From: Chenopodium formosanum
Lineage: Eukaryota; Streptophyta; Magnoliopsida; Caryophyllales; Amaranthaceae
NCBI GenBank assembly: GCA_024500155.1
Contig: CM044859.1
Span: forward strand, 47,042,003-47,106,002
Length of the DNA: 64,000 nucleotides
Direction of reading: 5' to 3'
Shown here: positions 44,026 to 54,108 of the stretch, piece after piece
Position numbering within the stretch: the stretch's first letter is position 1
Layout of the letters: each line of letters begins with the position of its first letter
Position numbers and translations under genes: made by a program
The notes under the pieces: model-generated
What the model was told of the DNA's origin: nothing
What the model saw: only the letters and a program-made list of their open reading frames with translations
Database searches by the model: none

Positions 44026-45276
44026 ATGAATATCACTAAATTCCTTTTCCACAGTACTTGGTCGAGGAGAGAAGGGCGATTAATTAAGGACAACCTCTTT
44101 ATTCAAGTCTCACTTTTTGATAAACCGATTCGTCAAAAGAGGAAGGCTAAAAAGATAATGGCAAGTCAAGAAGAAGTCAATGAGCTTAGGAACCAATTGG
44201 CTATCGTGACTGAGACACTAAAGCTACTCACACTCAAGATCGATGATCCCGTGAAGCAACAACAAATGAACCTCATGCAAGAAAGTCTAAGCAAGTTATC
44301 TAGTGACTATAAATTTCAGGGCATGAGTTCACAAGGGGTCTCGCTGGACAAGGAACTTCTTCCGCATAAGTTCAATGCCACTGACATCCCTAAATTCAAG
44401 GCAACAGATAACCCTTACTTCCATCTAAGAGCTTTTGAAACTATAATGAGCATTAAGGGTATCGATAAGAAGGTTTTTCCCTCTCTATTCTCACTATCTT
44501 TTGAAACCGTTTGCCAACAATGGTTCTTCTCCCTTGACAAGGAGAAAACCTCTACCTGGGAATCGGTAGTAAACGCTTTCGTTGATAGGTACAAATGCAA
44601 TATCCAAGTTGAAACCGACCATAGACAACTTGAGATGCTAAGACAAAAAGAGAATGAAGGCTTTACTTCTTTCTTTAATAAATGGAGGGAAACTTCCGCT
44701 AAGATGATTGAGGTCCCCACCGAAAAGGAGTCTGTCAGGATGTTTATCAAGAATCTCCAAGAAAAGTATTCAAAGCACTTAAAATATCAACACAACTTGA
44801 ATACTTTCAGAGCCGTCTATGACATAGGTATCGAGATCGAAGGCGACCTCGCAAAGCAAAAAGCTACTAACAATAGTAACCACGGTGGCTGGAAAGGAAA
44901 GAAGAGCGACAATCCTTCTTCTTCCGAAAACGCCCACTCTAGTAATAATGTTAGTACCTTTGACCATAATGGTGTCTTAGCCATGGACAATCAAGGATCT
45001 AAAAGGAAACCCAGGCGAGAGTTCACACCCATTGGAATGACCTACGATGCTGCTTTTGATCGTCTCTATGATCGAGGATTAATCAAACCTATTGGCCCTA
45101 CCGAGGATCCAACACCAGAAAATCGATCTTCGAGATGGAATCCAAGCTCCTATTGCAAGTACCATCGAGGTCACGGTCATACTACTGATGAATGCTACAG
45201 GTTTCAAAACCTCATTCAAGATCTCATAGAGGCAAATAAGATCCCATTGCCTCTAGCTGGCAAGAAGACTGGATGA
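44026..45276 (+). CDS. Tat-type Gag of element D
   Basis: A 416-codon uninterrupted ORF; the second ATG at 44158 (MASQEEVNELRNQLA) looks like a better start because it opens a heptad-rich N-terminus typical of Tat gags. Gag core: FKATDNPYFHLRAFETIMS (near residues 125-143), ETVCQQWFFSLDKEKTSTWE, FVDRYKCNIQVETDHRQLE, FFNKWRETSAKMIEVP. The C-terminus has an unusual zinc knuckle, YCKYHRGHGHTTDEC, of type C-X2-H-X4-H-X4-C, as in Tat/Ogre gags. It is the only intact full-length protein of the window. Role: particle assembly and RNA packaging, with pol supplied in trans. An open frame in an otherwise decayed region suggests either recent activity or chance survival. Confidence 0.85.
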   Translation: MNITKFLFHSTWSRREGRLIKDNLFIQVSLFDKPIRQKRKAKKIMASQEEVNELRNQLAIVTETLKLLTLKIDDPVKQQQMNLMQESLSKLSSDYKFQGMSSQGVSLDKELLPHKFNATDIPKFKATDNPYFHLRAFETIMSIKGIDKKVFPSLFSLSFETVCQQWFFSLDKEKTSTWESVVNAFVDRYKCNIQVETDHRQLEMLRQKENEGFTSFFNKWRETSAKMIEVPTEKESVRMFIKNLQEKYSKHLKYQHNLNTFRAVYDIGIEIEGDLAKQKATNNSNHGGWKGKKSDNPSSSENAHSSNNVSTFDHNGVLAMDNQGSKRKPRREFTPIGMTYDAAFDRLYDRGLIKPIGPTEDPTPENRSSRWNPSSYCKYHRGHGHTTDECYRFQNLIQDLIEANKIPLPLAGKKTG

Positions 45277-47429
45277 TGTCGGAGCAAACAACACAAGGCA
45301 GAGGCGAGCTTCAACGACAAGATCTCATGACCTCTTTTTCTATTTCTTTTTCATTTTTTCCTTTCCCCAATAAGTCTAGCATAGGCACCTTTCTTTTCCC
45401 TTAGATTATTTTTGTAGATTCTTTATTTCTTTTCCTTTAATAAAGTGAGCATTTATTTCCTTATATATGATCATTTCATTATATTGCATTAATCTAAAAA
45501 AAAATAAAAAATAAATCCATGTTGAATTAAGCACAAGGTATACCAATGATTTGAGGCACCCCATGTAGCTACATCATATCTCCTTTCACCTTTAAAATTT
45601 ACAATCCTTTCTTCATAAACCACTTTGAGTCTCGTCTAACGATAGACCTTTCTTTTTTCAACCTACATCAATCTAATCTTGGGATGGGACAGTGTGCAAC
45701 TTATGCAATTCTAAAGAAAGCTTGAGCAAATTCAAAAGAAAGCAATAGCAAAAAATAAGCAAAAATAAAAAATGAAAACTAGTATACAAAAGGGCAAGTG
45801 TTCCAATGTCTTTGATATGAAAATATCTTCGATAAGAACACGTCTTAGATTGCATCTCTTATCGAGTGCTCGGTACCGTGCCTGAGAAACATGAATGCCA
45901 AGTGAGTGATAGGCCGCATGATCGGGATTGCCCACGCTTATAAAAATAAAATAGATGCTAAAGCAAAAGATAAAAGAGAGCTAAAAAAGAGTAGAAACTC
46001 AAGCATAAAAATAAAAAGATTCAAAAGCGAGGTTGCACACCTTGGGGGCTTATCTAGGGTCTTGAGCCTTTATCCCTTCTTCTTCAAACCTTTAGCCTAA
46101 CCACGTTACAACCCTTAAAAAGACCTTTTTGAGGTATACACACTTGTGCGAGGTTCGGCTAGAGCTACGTTCGGCGTGATTCCTAACGGATACGTACGCA
46201 ACCTCACATCGAGGTGCGGCCGTAATAAACATGCATTCATATTCACATTCACACACTTGCACCATGATCATATCAAGGGATCTCTAATTCTCATCCCTAT
46301 TCAGTTAGAGCTAGACTTGGGGGCTTGATCCCTACATCATTAGCTTACCTAGCCTAAGAGTCACCACCATTTGACTCTTTTAACAAATAATATCTTTCCA
46401 CACACTTAGCTCTTGCGGCCTAATTTTAGTGTCACTTTCACACACATCACAAATACATGACCAAATATACTTCCCTTAGGAACCCTTTGTCATGAAATCT
46501 TAACATAACGCTGCAGCATGCCTTGTCCTATTAACATCACTCATCAATCATAATTGTCATTGCATATCAAAGTATAAAATGCTTAGCCTCCGTGCCTAAG
46601 TTACCCAAATAATTTCATCATGGAGTCAACCATTAAGATAGCCTAGGATGGATTAATCCTTGCACCTTGAGATATAGTATCAAACAACATTTGACTAAGC
46701 TCGTTCAACATGCATCTTCAAGCACTTCGATTCTTTTTCGCGTCTTTCTTTTTCGGGATAAAGTCGGTACCCTCCACAAAAATGAAGGAAATTTTTTGCT
46801 TTTTTGCATTTTTGAGTCACACGATCACATTACAATGCACACACGAGTCATGTACACAATGAGTCACACGTGTCATTCCACTTCGAGTCAAGTCAACCTC
46901 GAGTAAGTCGATCACATCGAGTCAAGTTTATACCTTGAGTCGTGTCAAGTTATTGAGTCATGCAACATTAAACCTTAGGTCAACCTAAGATGATTAAAGA
47001 AATTGGCAAAGTTCTATAGTCAAAAATAAATACAGGTGCAGCAGAATAGGGAAGACCCTATCACAGCATTCGGCGACAGAGTCAATTCTTAACGCCAGAG
47101 ATATGTGAGCAATGATAGAGCTCGAAGCCTCTCAGAAAGGTGATTTCGATCTTATACAGCAATTTCGGGTTCCTTGGTACGCCAGTTAGCCCCTATAAGC
47201 AATTTGACATGATTAAGTAGTCAGTTTGATTACAATCACAATAAGTGGTCGACCTAATGAAAGATCGTCTCACTTAGCTTAAAGTGCCTAAGAATTGGCT
47301 CATCACGGAAACACCGACATACTGGTTTTAGCGGAAGCAAAGTTCAGGCGAGCTTTAGAGATTGACAAACGTTGGTCTTCGGAAATTTTTCTTGAGAATA
47401 TTATCGCACCAAACACTCAAGTACCGAAG
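45277..47429 (+). other. Pol-less 3' region of D
   Basis: About 2.1 kb with no recognisable protein. Short ORFs show no domain. It contains internal CTTGGGGGCTT motifs (about 46041 and 46316) like the real polypurine tract, and a cluster of GAGTCA words (46814-46960). In an autonomous Tat element this region would hold protease to integrase. Confidence 0.65.
46814..46960. repeat. GAGTCA word cluster
   Basis: Six exact GAGTCA words (46814, 46845, 46861, 46885, 46919, 46955) and two near matches within 147 bases, irregularly spaced. This may be a degraded short tandem array or a bZIP-like site cluster. Confidence 0.5.
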
Positions 47430-47900
47430 CTCTATTGTTCAGAGACACGTGAACATCTCCATCAAAGATCTTTTGCTCCAGAGACGCGTGGGCATATCAT
47501 TCAAGCTCTATTGTTCAGAGACGCGTGGACATATCATCAAAGCTCTTTTGTTCAGAGACGCGTGGACAATCCTATTCGAGCTCTTTTGTTCATAGACGCG
47601 TGAACATTTCCATCAATCTCTTTTGTTCAGAGACGCGTGGACAATTTTTTTCAAGCTCTTTTGTTCAGAGACGCGTGAACATTTCCATCAAGCTCTTTTG
47701 CTCCAGAGACACGTGGGCATCCTATCATCAAAAGCTCTTCGTTCAGAGACGCGTGGACACATCATTCAGAAGATCATATCAAAAAGAAGCTCTTTGTTCA
47801 GAGGCGCGTGAACATATTCAAAAAAAGAAAAGAAGCTCTTTGTTCAGAGACGCGTGAACATATCAAAAAGAAGTTCTTTGTTCAGAGACGAGTGAACATC
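47430..47900. repeat. Minisatellite in 3' region of D
   Basis: About twelve imperfect copies of a unit near 38 bases with the core TTGTTCAGAGACGCGTGAACAT, spacing 35-55 bases, each followed by a variable A/T/C-rich tail. The core contains the palindrome ACGCGT (ACGTG in a few). Tandem arrays in the hypervariable 3' region are known for Tat-lineage elements and can seed satellites. Confidence 0.85.
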
Positions 47901-48323
47901 GAAACAGCAAGGTGGCGTTCCCTGGATTGTGGAGAGTTGTCACAAACAACTAAGGATTGTTTCAAGAAAAGCAATCTTCGATGGTATTCCCTTGGACGTG
48001 GAATATTATCATAGCGGAGGAGGATCGTTTCAGGCGAAGCAGTCTTCTAATTTGGAAGCAGTTACGAGCGTAGTGGTTTTCAAGCGGGATGGCATTCTCT
48101 AGCTTGTAGGAGGTCATCAAAACAATCGGTTACTTTCAGAGACGTATGCTCGACGGTGCAAGATACGCGTTTCTTAACTCTTTTATCTGTTTAACTAACG
48201 CTAGTTTTGCAGGTATTGGCGTTACAAGAGTGATTTAGGATCGCAGAACGTTCTGAATCATTCTCCGTCCCTATCGATACTTTGACTTTTGTTTTCGAAA
48301 CTCGCGTTTCTCCAAACTAAGTC

Positions 48324-48334
48324 AAAGTGGGGGC
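48324..48334 (+). promoter_or_regulatory. Polypurine tract of D
   Basis: AAAGTGGGGGC just before the 3' LTR start at 48338. Confidence 0.75.
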
Positions 48335-48337
48335 TTC

Positions 48338-49772
48338 TGTAGACACCCATTTGTGTCTCCCCAAAACCAAACCCGGTGATGAGTACCTTTCAAGTCGAAT
48401 CATAATCGAATGAAGTGAAAGTGTGGAAAGTCTAGTGTTGCGGATAGTTTTAATTTCTTTTCTCTTCTCTCTGTTTTTGAAAAATTATTTTAAGAAAACA
48501 GCCAATCCAGTTTGGTTGGTCCATGATATGGGTCCAATAGTAGTGTAGTTGGATGGGGCTTGACAAGATCTTTCCAACGATATATTATAAGCCCAATTCC
48601 GATGAATAATGAGGAAGTTATGGCCAATTTACTAAACTGGGCCCGGTTTGAGCCTTATATGCGGCCCAATGATCTAGAGGAGGGCCTAATATGATTTATC
48701 ATTCCTAATGCAATTAGGAATGGTTTTAGTCTTCAAGATTCTTCTAGTAGGTTCTTTTCATTCCTAATTCAATTAGCATTGACAAATTGACTTTTGTTGA
48801 CTTTTCGGAGTTTTAATTAAAATCAAAGAACATTTTTGAGGAAAATATACGATTTTATCCTCCTGTACGGCAAAATTTAACAGATTTTAGAAAACGCGTC
48901 AAAAATAAGATTGGCGCCTGGCGCTGACGTTGGTGCCTAGCGCCAATGGCCAATGGCTGGCGCCGATCTCGTATTGCATGCGCCAGACTTTGTTTTGTTA
49001 ATTTTATCTTTTTGGCTGATTTTCTCTATAAATAACGTACTAAAAACTCTGTTTTCATTCACCAATTCTCATCAACATTCATCAATATTCACCTACAACC
49101 AGTTTTCATTCGCAATCATTAATTCTCTTATTCTCTTCTCATTCACCAGCTCTCTTTCTTTCTCTTTTCCTAAACTTGCTTTCACATACAAAATTCCGCA
49201 TTCACAAGATCTAGAAACACCTAGCCATATTCGAAGTTGCCTTCGTCCTAGACGTGAAAAGTTTAATTTCTGAGGGTTTGGTCCCAAATCTCTATTTCAA
49301 TTATTTAATTTAATTGTTTGTTTTATTATTTTCCTTGAAGTTACTAACGTGTGATTTTGTTATTAGAAAGAGGTACAAGGCATCAAAGTAAGTACTTTAA
49401 TGGTTTTAATTGATATTATGATGTAGAAATCATGTTTAATTGTTATTATGATATTCCTAGTATCATGTTTAGGGAAAAGGTTATAATATCAAATATCCTT
49501 ATTATGATTCCTGCGATGCCTTTTATGTTTTTCCTAATATTTATGATTGTTAGTGTCATGTTAGGGTTAAAGATTTGATTTTTTTTTGCTTAGTGACATG
49601 CTAGGGTTTTTTATTAATCTTGTTAGTATCATGCCTAGGACCTTGCTATTATTATTATGCTTTAATATTAACATGAACATGATTATGATTATAACTGTTA
49701 TAATTTATGATGATTATGAATATTATTATTATTATTATTATTATTATTTTGATGATGATTATTTTATTTATG

Positions 49773-49855
<83 letters not shown>

Positions 49856-50403
49856 ATAATGGTTGATTGATTATTATGTGTTGCTTGATGTTTATTGTTA
49901 TTGCTTGATCACACCTTTTATGTATGATTAAAGGGAATTGGTACTTGTAATCACGCTTAATAAGATAATTGATAATCTTGTTAGAGTTTATATGATTATA
50001 ATTTCAAGTGATCACCAATAATAGATTTGTTTGTGCATTATATTCAACCGACATAGAGTAAACAGGTTTAAGGTAATCCTATTGATTACATGTTAGTCAG
50101 AAAGCGCACATGAATACGATAATAATAAAGTAGAGGCCTATTATTAGGGTAGGTTCAATCTCTTTTAGGTTGGATTTGTACCTTCATCCCCGAACCCTTA
50201 TTTTGTTCTAGACCTTATGGAGTTGACGATCTCTTGGATCTTTAAGGGGTGTAACCTTCATCCCATGAACGGTTTACAAGTTCCTAAAACTTGTTGGCGA
50301 CTCTTTTGCTCTATCTTCTTCTCTTTTGGACGCCACCGTACTTTAGTGTATGATCACAGTGGGGTTCAAGCTAGGGGTTTAACGCTTGAAATTATTCCCT
50401 ACG
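48338..50403 (+). repeat. 3' LTR of element D
   Basis: TGTAGACACCC...TTCCCTACG; the terminal CA has become CG. TATA box at 49027-49034. It matches the 5' LTR except for indels near 48810 and 48895 and a rearranged microsatellite. It is followed by the target duplication GTTAT, then by the rest of C's LTR. Confidence 0.93.
49772..49853. repeat. Inverted trinucleotide hairpin in D 3' LTR
   Basis: A run of (TAA)n (49772-49810) turns directly into (ATT)n (49811-49853), giving an all-AT perfect hairpin. The 5' LTR has only the ATT orientation at this place. Confidence 0.85.
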
Positions 50404-50408
50404 GTTAT

Positions 50409-51263
50409 TGATTTAAAATTTCTCCATTTCCTTTGATCTTTGATCAAGTTTGTAAGGATTCCTTTTCTTTAATTCAATCTTAAGTTTGAACTTTAGTTTG
50501 ATTTCAATTGTTTTGTCGAAAGTTCAAGTTTGATTGAAGTTTGATTGATTTGTGATTTTATTTTAGCTTGTTTAATTTTATCATGATGAATTTGTTGTTT
50601 AGCCTTGTATTGATCTTGATTTCAATGGCTAGTGAGTAGTTTTCTTGCTAGGGTAATGGTGAAGCATGTATGAGTAATGGATTGATGTTAATTTGGGGAA
50701 ATTGATGGAGTTGATGATGTGATTAAATTGGTTAATTGATTATGTGCATGTGTGTGTTTGATTTAGGCTTGATCACCCTAGTTATTCACACTAGATTGCA
50801 TTGTAGGTTCACATTGTTACGGACCATTGATTTGTGGCTTGCATTTAACGATTGAGGTGTCTTGTGACGTTCCTAGCTAGATTTTATCGTAGTTGACGCT
50901 AGTTAGACCTATAGGAAAATATCTTGATATGCTCTTTTGGTTGCATGATTGGTTTTCCCTCGCATCACTCGACTTAGTCAATTCTTTCCCAATTAGCGGA
51001 AACCGTTACAAATATATGTTGATCCTGAGCCCTAGTGTTCATTACATTTGTCAAAACTTAGCTTGACTAGTTGTTTAGCATTCACACTCTTACCTAACCT
51101 TTTCGGAATAACTTGACTTGGCAATATAAGATCACTCTCCATTCCTTAGTGGTTCGACCCTCGACTTACCATTATACTTGTATAAGGGTGTGTTGAGAGA
51201 ATACAATTTTTTTTTGGCCTTGGGTAAGAGTTAGTTTCAACGACCTAGCTTCAACCCTCGTCA
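50409..51263 (+). repeat. 3' LTR of Athila C, second part
   Basis: Continues the interrupted LTR from TGATTTAAAATTTCTCC to CCCTCGTCA. With the first part it totals 1629 bases, against 1633 for the 5' LTR. It is followed by CCAAG, the right target duplication of C. Confidence 0.94.
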
Positions 51264-52944
51264 CCAAGACACTAAATGGGGCTCAAAAGAATTACACAAC
51301 AACGGAAAAGGAATTTTTGTCCATTGTTCATTCTTTTGAGAAATTTCGTTGTTATTTGTTAGGTTCCAAGACTATTGTCTTCACGGATCATGCGGCTCTC
51401 AAGTAATTCTTTGCCAAGAAGGAGTCCAAGCCTAGGTTGATTCGTTGGGTGCTTGAACTACAAACTATTAAAATAGAGATTAGGGATAAGAAGGGTGCAG
51501 AAAATGTTGTGGCGGACCATCTTTCTCGCCTTAAGGGTGATCAAATTCATGATTATGGTTCACCAATTGAAGATAGAATGCTTGATAATTTCTTGTATGC
51601 TATTGAGGTAAAGGAGCTCCCTTAGTTTTCTGATTTGGTGAATTTTCTAGCATGTGGAGAGTTTCCACCTTCTTTCTCCAAGAACCAACGAAAGAAACTC
51701 AAGAGGAAGGCAAGACATTACTTGTGGGATGATCCCATCTTGTATAAACAAGGGGTTGATGGCTTGCTTAGGCATTGTGTTCCAAATGAAGATGTGCCTA
51801 GTGTTCTAAAGATGTGCCATTCGGATCCTAGTGGTGGTCATATGGGTGTTTCCAAAACCGCTACTAAGGTTCTTCAAAGTGGTTTATGGTAGCCACATAT
51901 CTTCAAGGATTCATGGGGCTTTGTCAAGTCATGTGATCGATGTCAAAGAGTTGGGAATATCTCCAAGCGGAATGACATGCCTCAACAACCTATTCTTGAG
52001 TTGGAGGTGTTCGATGTATGGGGGATTAAATTCATGGGACCATTCCCTTCTTCATATAGGAATCAATACATTCTTGTGGCGGTGGACTATGTTTCTAAGT
52101 GGGTTTAGGCCATTGCTTCCCCAACAAATGACCTCAAGGTGGTATTGAAATTGTTCAAAATAATCATCTTCCCAAGGTTTGGTGTCCTAAGGCGGTGATA
52201 AGTGATAATGGTTCTCATTTTGTTCACAATGCCTTTCAAAAGATGTTGAGAAAACATGGGGTTCATCAATGATTTGGCCTTCCATATCATCCTCAAACAA
52301 GTGGCCAAGTCGAGGTCTCAAATTGTCAAATCAAGCTTATTCTTGAGAAGTTGGTTGCAAGAAATAGAAAGTATTGGTCGGACAAGTTGGATGATGCTCT
52401 TTGGGCCTATAGAACAGCTTTTAAAACACCTATAGGCACAACTCCTTATCACCTTGTCTATGGCAAATCATGCCATCTCCCGGTAGAGCTTGAGCACCGT
52501 GCTTTGTGGGCAATCAAGAAGATAAATTTTGATTTGGCAAGTGCGGGGGAGAAAAGGTGGTTGGATCTTCATGAGCTAGAGGAGCTTAGACTTGATGCTT
52601 ACGATTGTTCTAGCACTTACAAAACTCGTTCCAAGGAATCTCACGACAATCTTATTGAGGAGAAAGTGCTTTGTGTTGGTGAAAAAGTCCTTCTCTACAA
52701 TTCAAGAATGAAGTTGTTTCCCGGAAAGCTCATGTCTAGATGGAGTGGACCTTTCTTGGTGAAAGATGTTTTTGATAATGGTGCCGTGGAGATTTCTCCT
52801 TTGGATTCCTCATCTGCTTTTAAGGTTACTGGTCATCGGCTCAAGGAATATTTTGATGGAGTGTTCATTGGTCTTGTTCACAAAATGATTCTCTTCAAGC
52901 CACCTAGAATGGGTGGTAAACGTCGAGCTAACAACGTTAAATAA
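51264..52944 (+). pseudogene. Athila B RNase H end and integrase
   Basis: RNase H: TTTEKEFLSIVHSFEKFRCY, FTDHAALK then a TAA, ENVVADHLSRLKGD. Integrase: zinc region CHSDPSGGHMGV...SCDRCQ; the catalytic core reads GIKFMGPFPSS, so the first catalytic Asp is Lys (about 52025). The second region ISDNGSHF and the Glu in GQVEVSNCQIK remain. Stops at about 51403, 51623, 51888, 52107 and 52270 and a shift near 52180 break it. The C-terminal 197 codons (52351-52944) are open: LFPGKLMSRWSGPFLV...FKVTGHRLKEYF. Confidence 0.9.
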
Positions 52945-54108
52945 AAGCGCTTACGGGAGGCAACTCGGATTCTCACCTCTTTTCTCTTATCTTTCCTTTC
53001 TTTTATTTTTCTTTGTTGATTTTTGTTCTTACCTTTCCTTATGCTTTTGGTTTTTTTTTTGTAGGTTACCTTCAATCATCAACTTTGGACTTAAGGTGTT
53101 TGATGAGAATGGAAAAAGAAGGATTTGGAATGCAGAGGAGAGGGCACCACGTGGGCTTGGAGATGCCTCGGGTGCACTTTTCTTTAAAGAGGCCAAAACC
53201 GATCAGTTTTAACCCGTGGTTGCCCCGCGGTCTCCCTGCGGACGCGGGTGGCATAGAGAGGCTTCATGTGATTAAGAGAGGGGGCGGCTAATTTTTCCAA
53301 AATCGATCAGTTTGGACCTGCCCCAAGGGCTTCCCGCGGGCGCGGCAACTCTGGAGAGGGCGCGGCCCTTTTGGAGAGGGCGCAGCCCCATTAACATGTA
53401 AAATTGAGCATTTTTGGTAGTTTGGGCCCGCGGTTGCCCCGCGGCCTCCCGCGGGCGCGGGTGATTCTCCTCGGGCGCGGCACTATCGGGAGAGGGCGCG
53501 GCGTTCTGGTTCACTTAAACACCCGGATTGCTCCTCTCTCTCTCTCTCTCCTCTCTTATTTTTCACTCTCCTCATGTTTTTCCCCTTTCTCTCTCTTCCT
53601 CCTCTCAAAGCCTAACCCCCAAATCATCATTCTCACACAATTCTTCCTAGTTTTCACTCAGATTTCCATCACATTTTCCATCTTACTCCGTTTTCATCAA
53701 CGTTAGTCTCTTTTCTCGTGGTTTTTCCGGAAATTCGGGTCCTTGAAGCAATTTTGAGCTTTGTTTGAGTCCCCAATCTTGGTATACTCCTAACCTTTGT
53801 TTATTTTTTTCAATTTCAATTGATTATTATACATTGGTTTTAATTTCCCTTGAATTGAGCATGACTATGATGTTTATGGTTATTTGTATGGTAATTTTGG
53901 AAATGTTTTGAGTAATTGATGCTTATTTTTTATATTGATTGTTAATGTTGTTGGTTGTTGTTTGGATTTTGGTTGAGGTGTTTCTTGTAACAGGTACTTT
54001 GTAATTATGGTGGTTTTGGGTGGTGTTGTGAAGTAGTTTGAAGTATTTGTGGTAGTGTTGGTATTTGGGGTGATTGAGTTGTTTCTTGTGTTGATTAATT
54101 TGGTGATT
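52945..54108 (+). promoter_or_regulatory. Leader before env-like ORF of B with possible intron
   Basis: Non-coding. Order: a GC-rich block at 53115-53515 (CCGCGGGCGCGG-like words), a CT-rich tract at 53525-53620 with CCTCCTCTCAAAGCCTAACC, then a T-rich stretch bordered by G|GTATAC (GT at 53782) and TTGTAACAG (AG at 53992-53993), 212 bases. The same layout occurs in E. It may be an internal promoter and intron for the env-position ORF; inference. Confidence 0.4.

Larger units (their letters stand above)
42837..50403 (+). mobile_element. Element D, right part
   Basis: Begins with the right copy of E's target duplication (CCAGC 42837-42841), continues the D leader, then gag, about 3 kb without pol, polypurine tract and 3' LTR. 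No protease, RT, RNase H or integrase wording is seen, so D is non-autonomous and would need enzymes from a Tat relative. Confidence 0.92.

Noticed and set aside
47430..47900. CRISPR-like array of short repeats
   Set aside because: Units are imperfect, spacing is irregular, the tails between cores are related rather than unique, and the setting is a plant retrotransposon 3' region.
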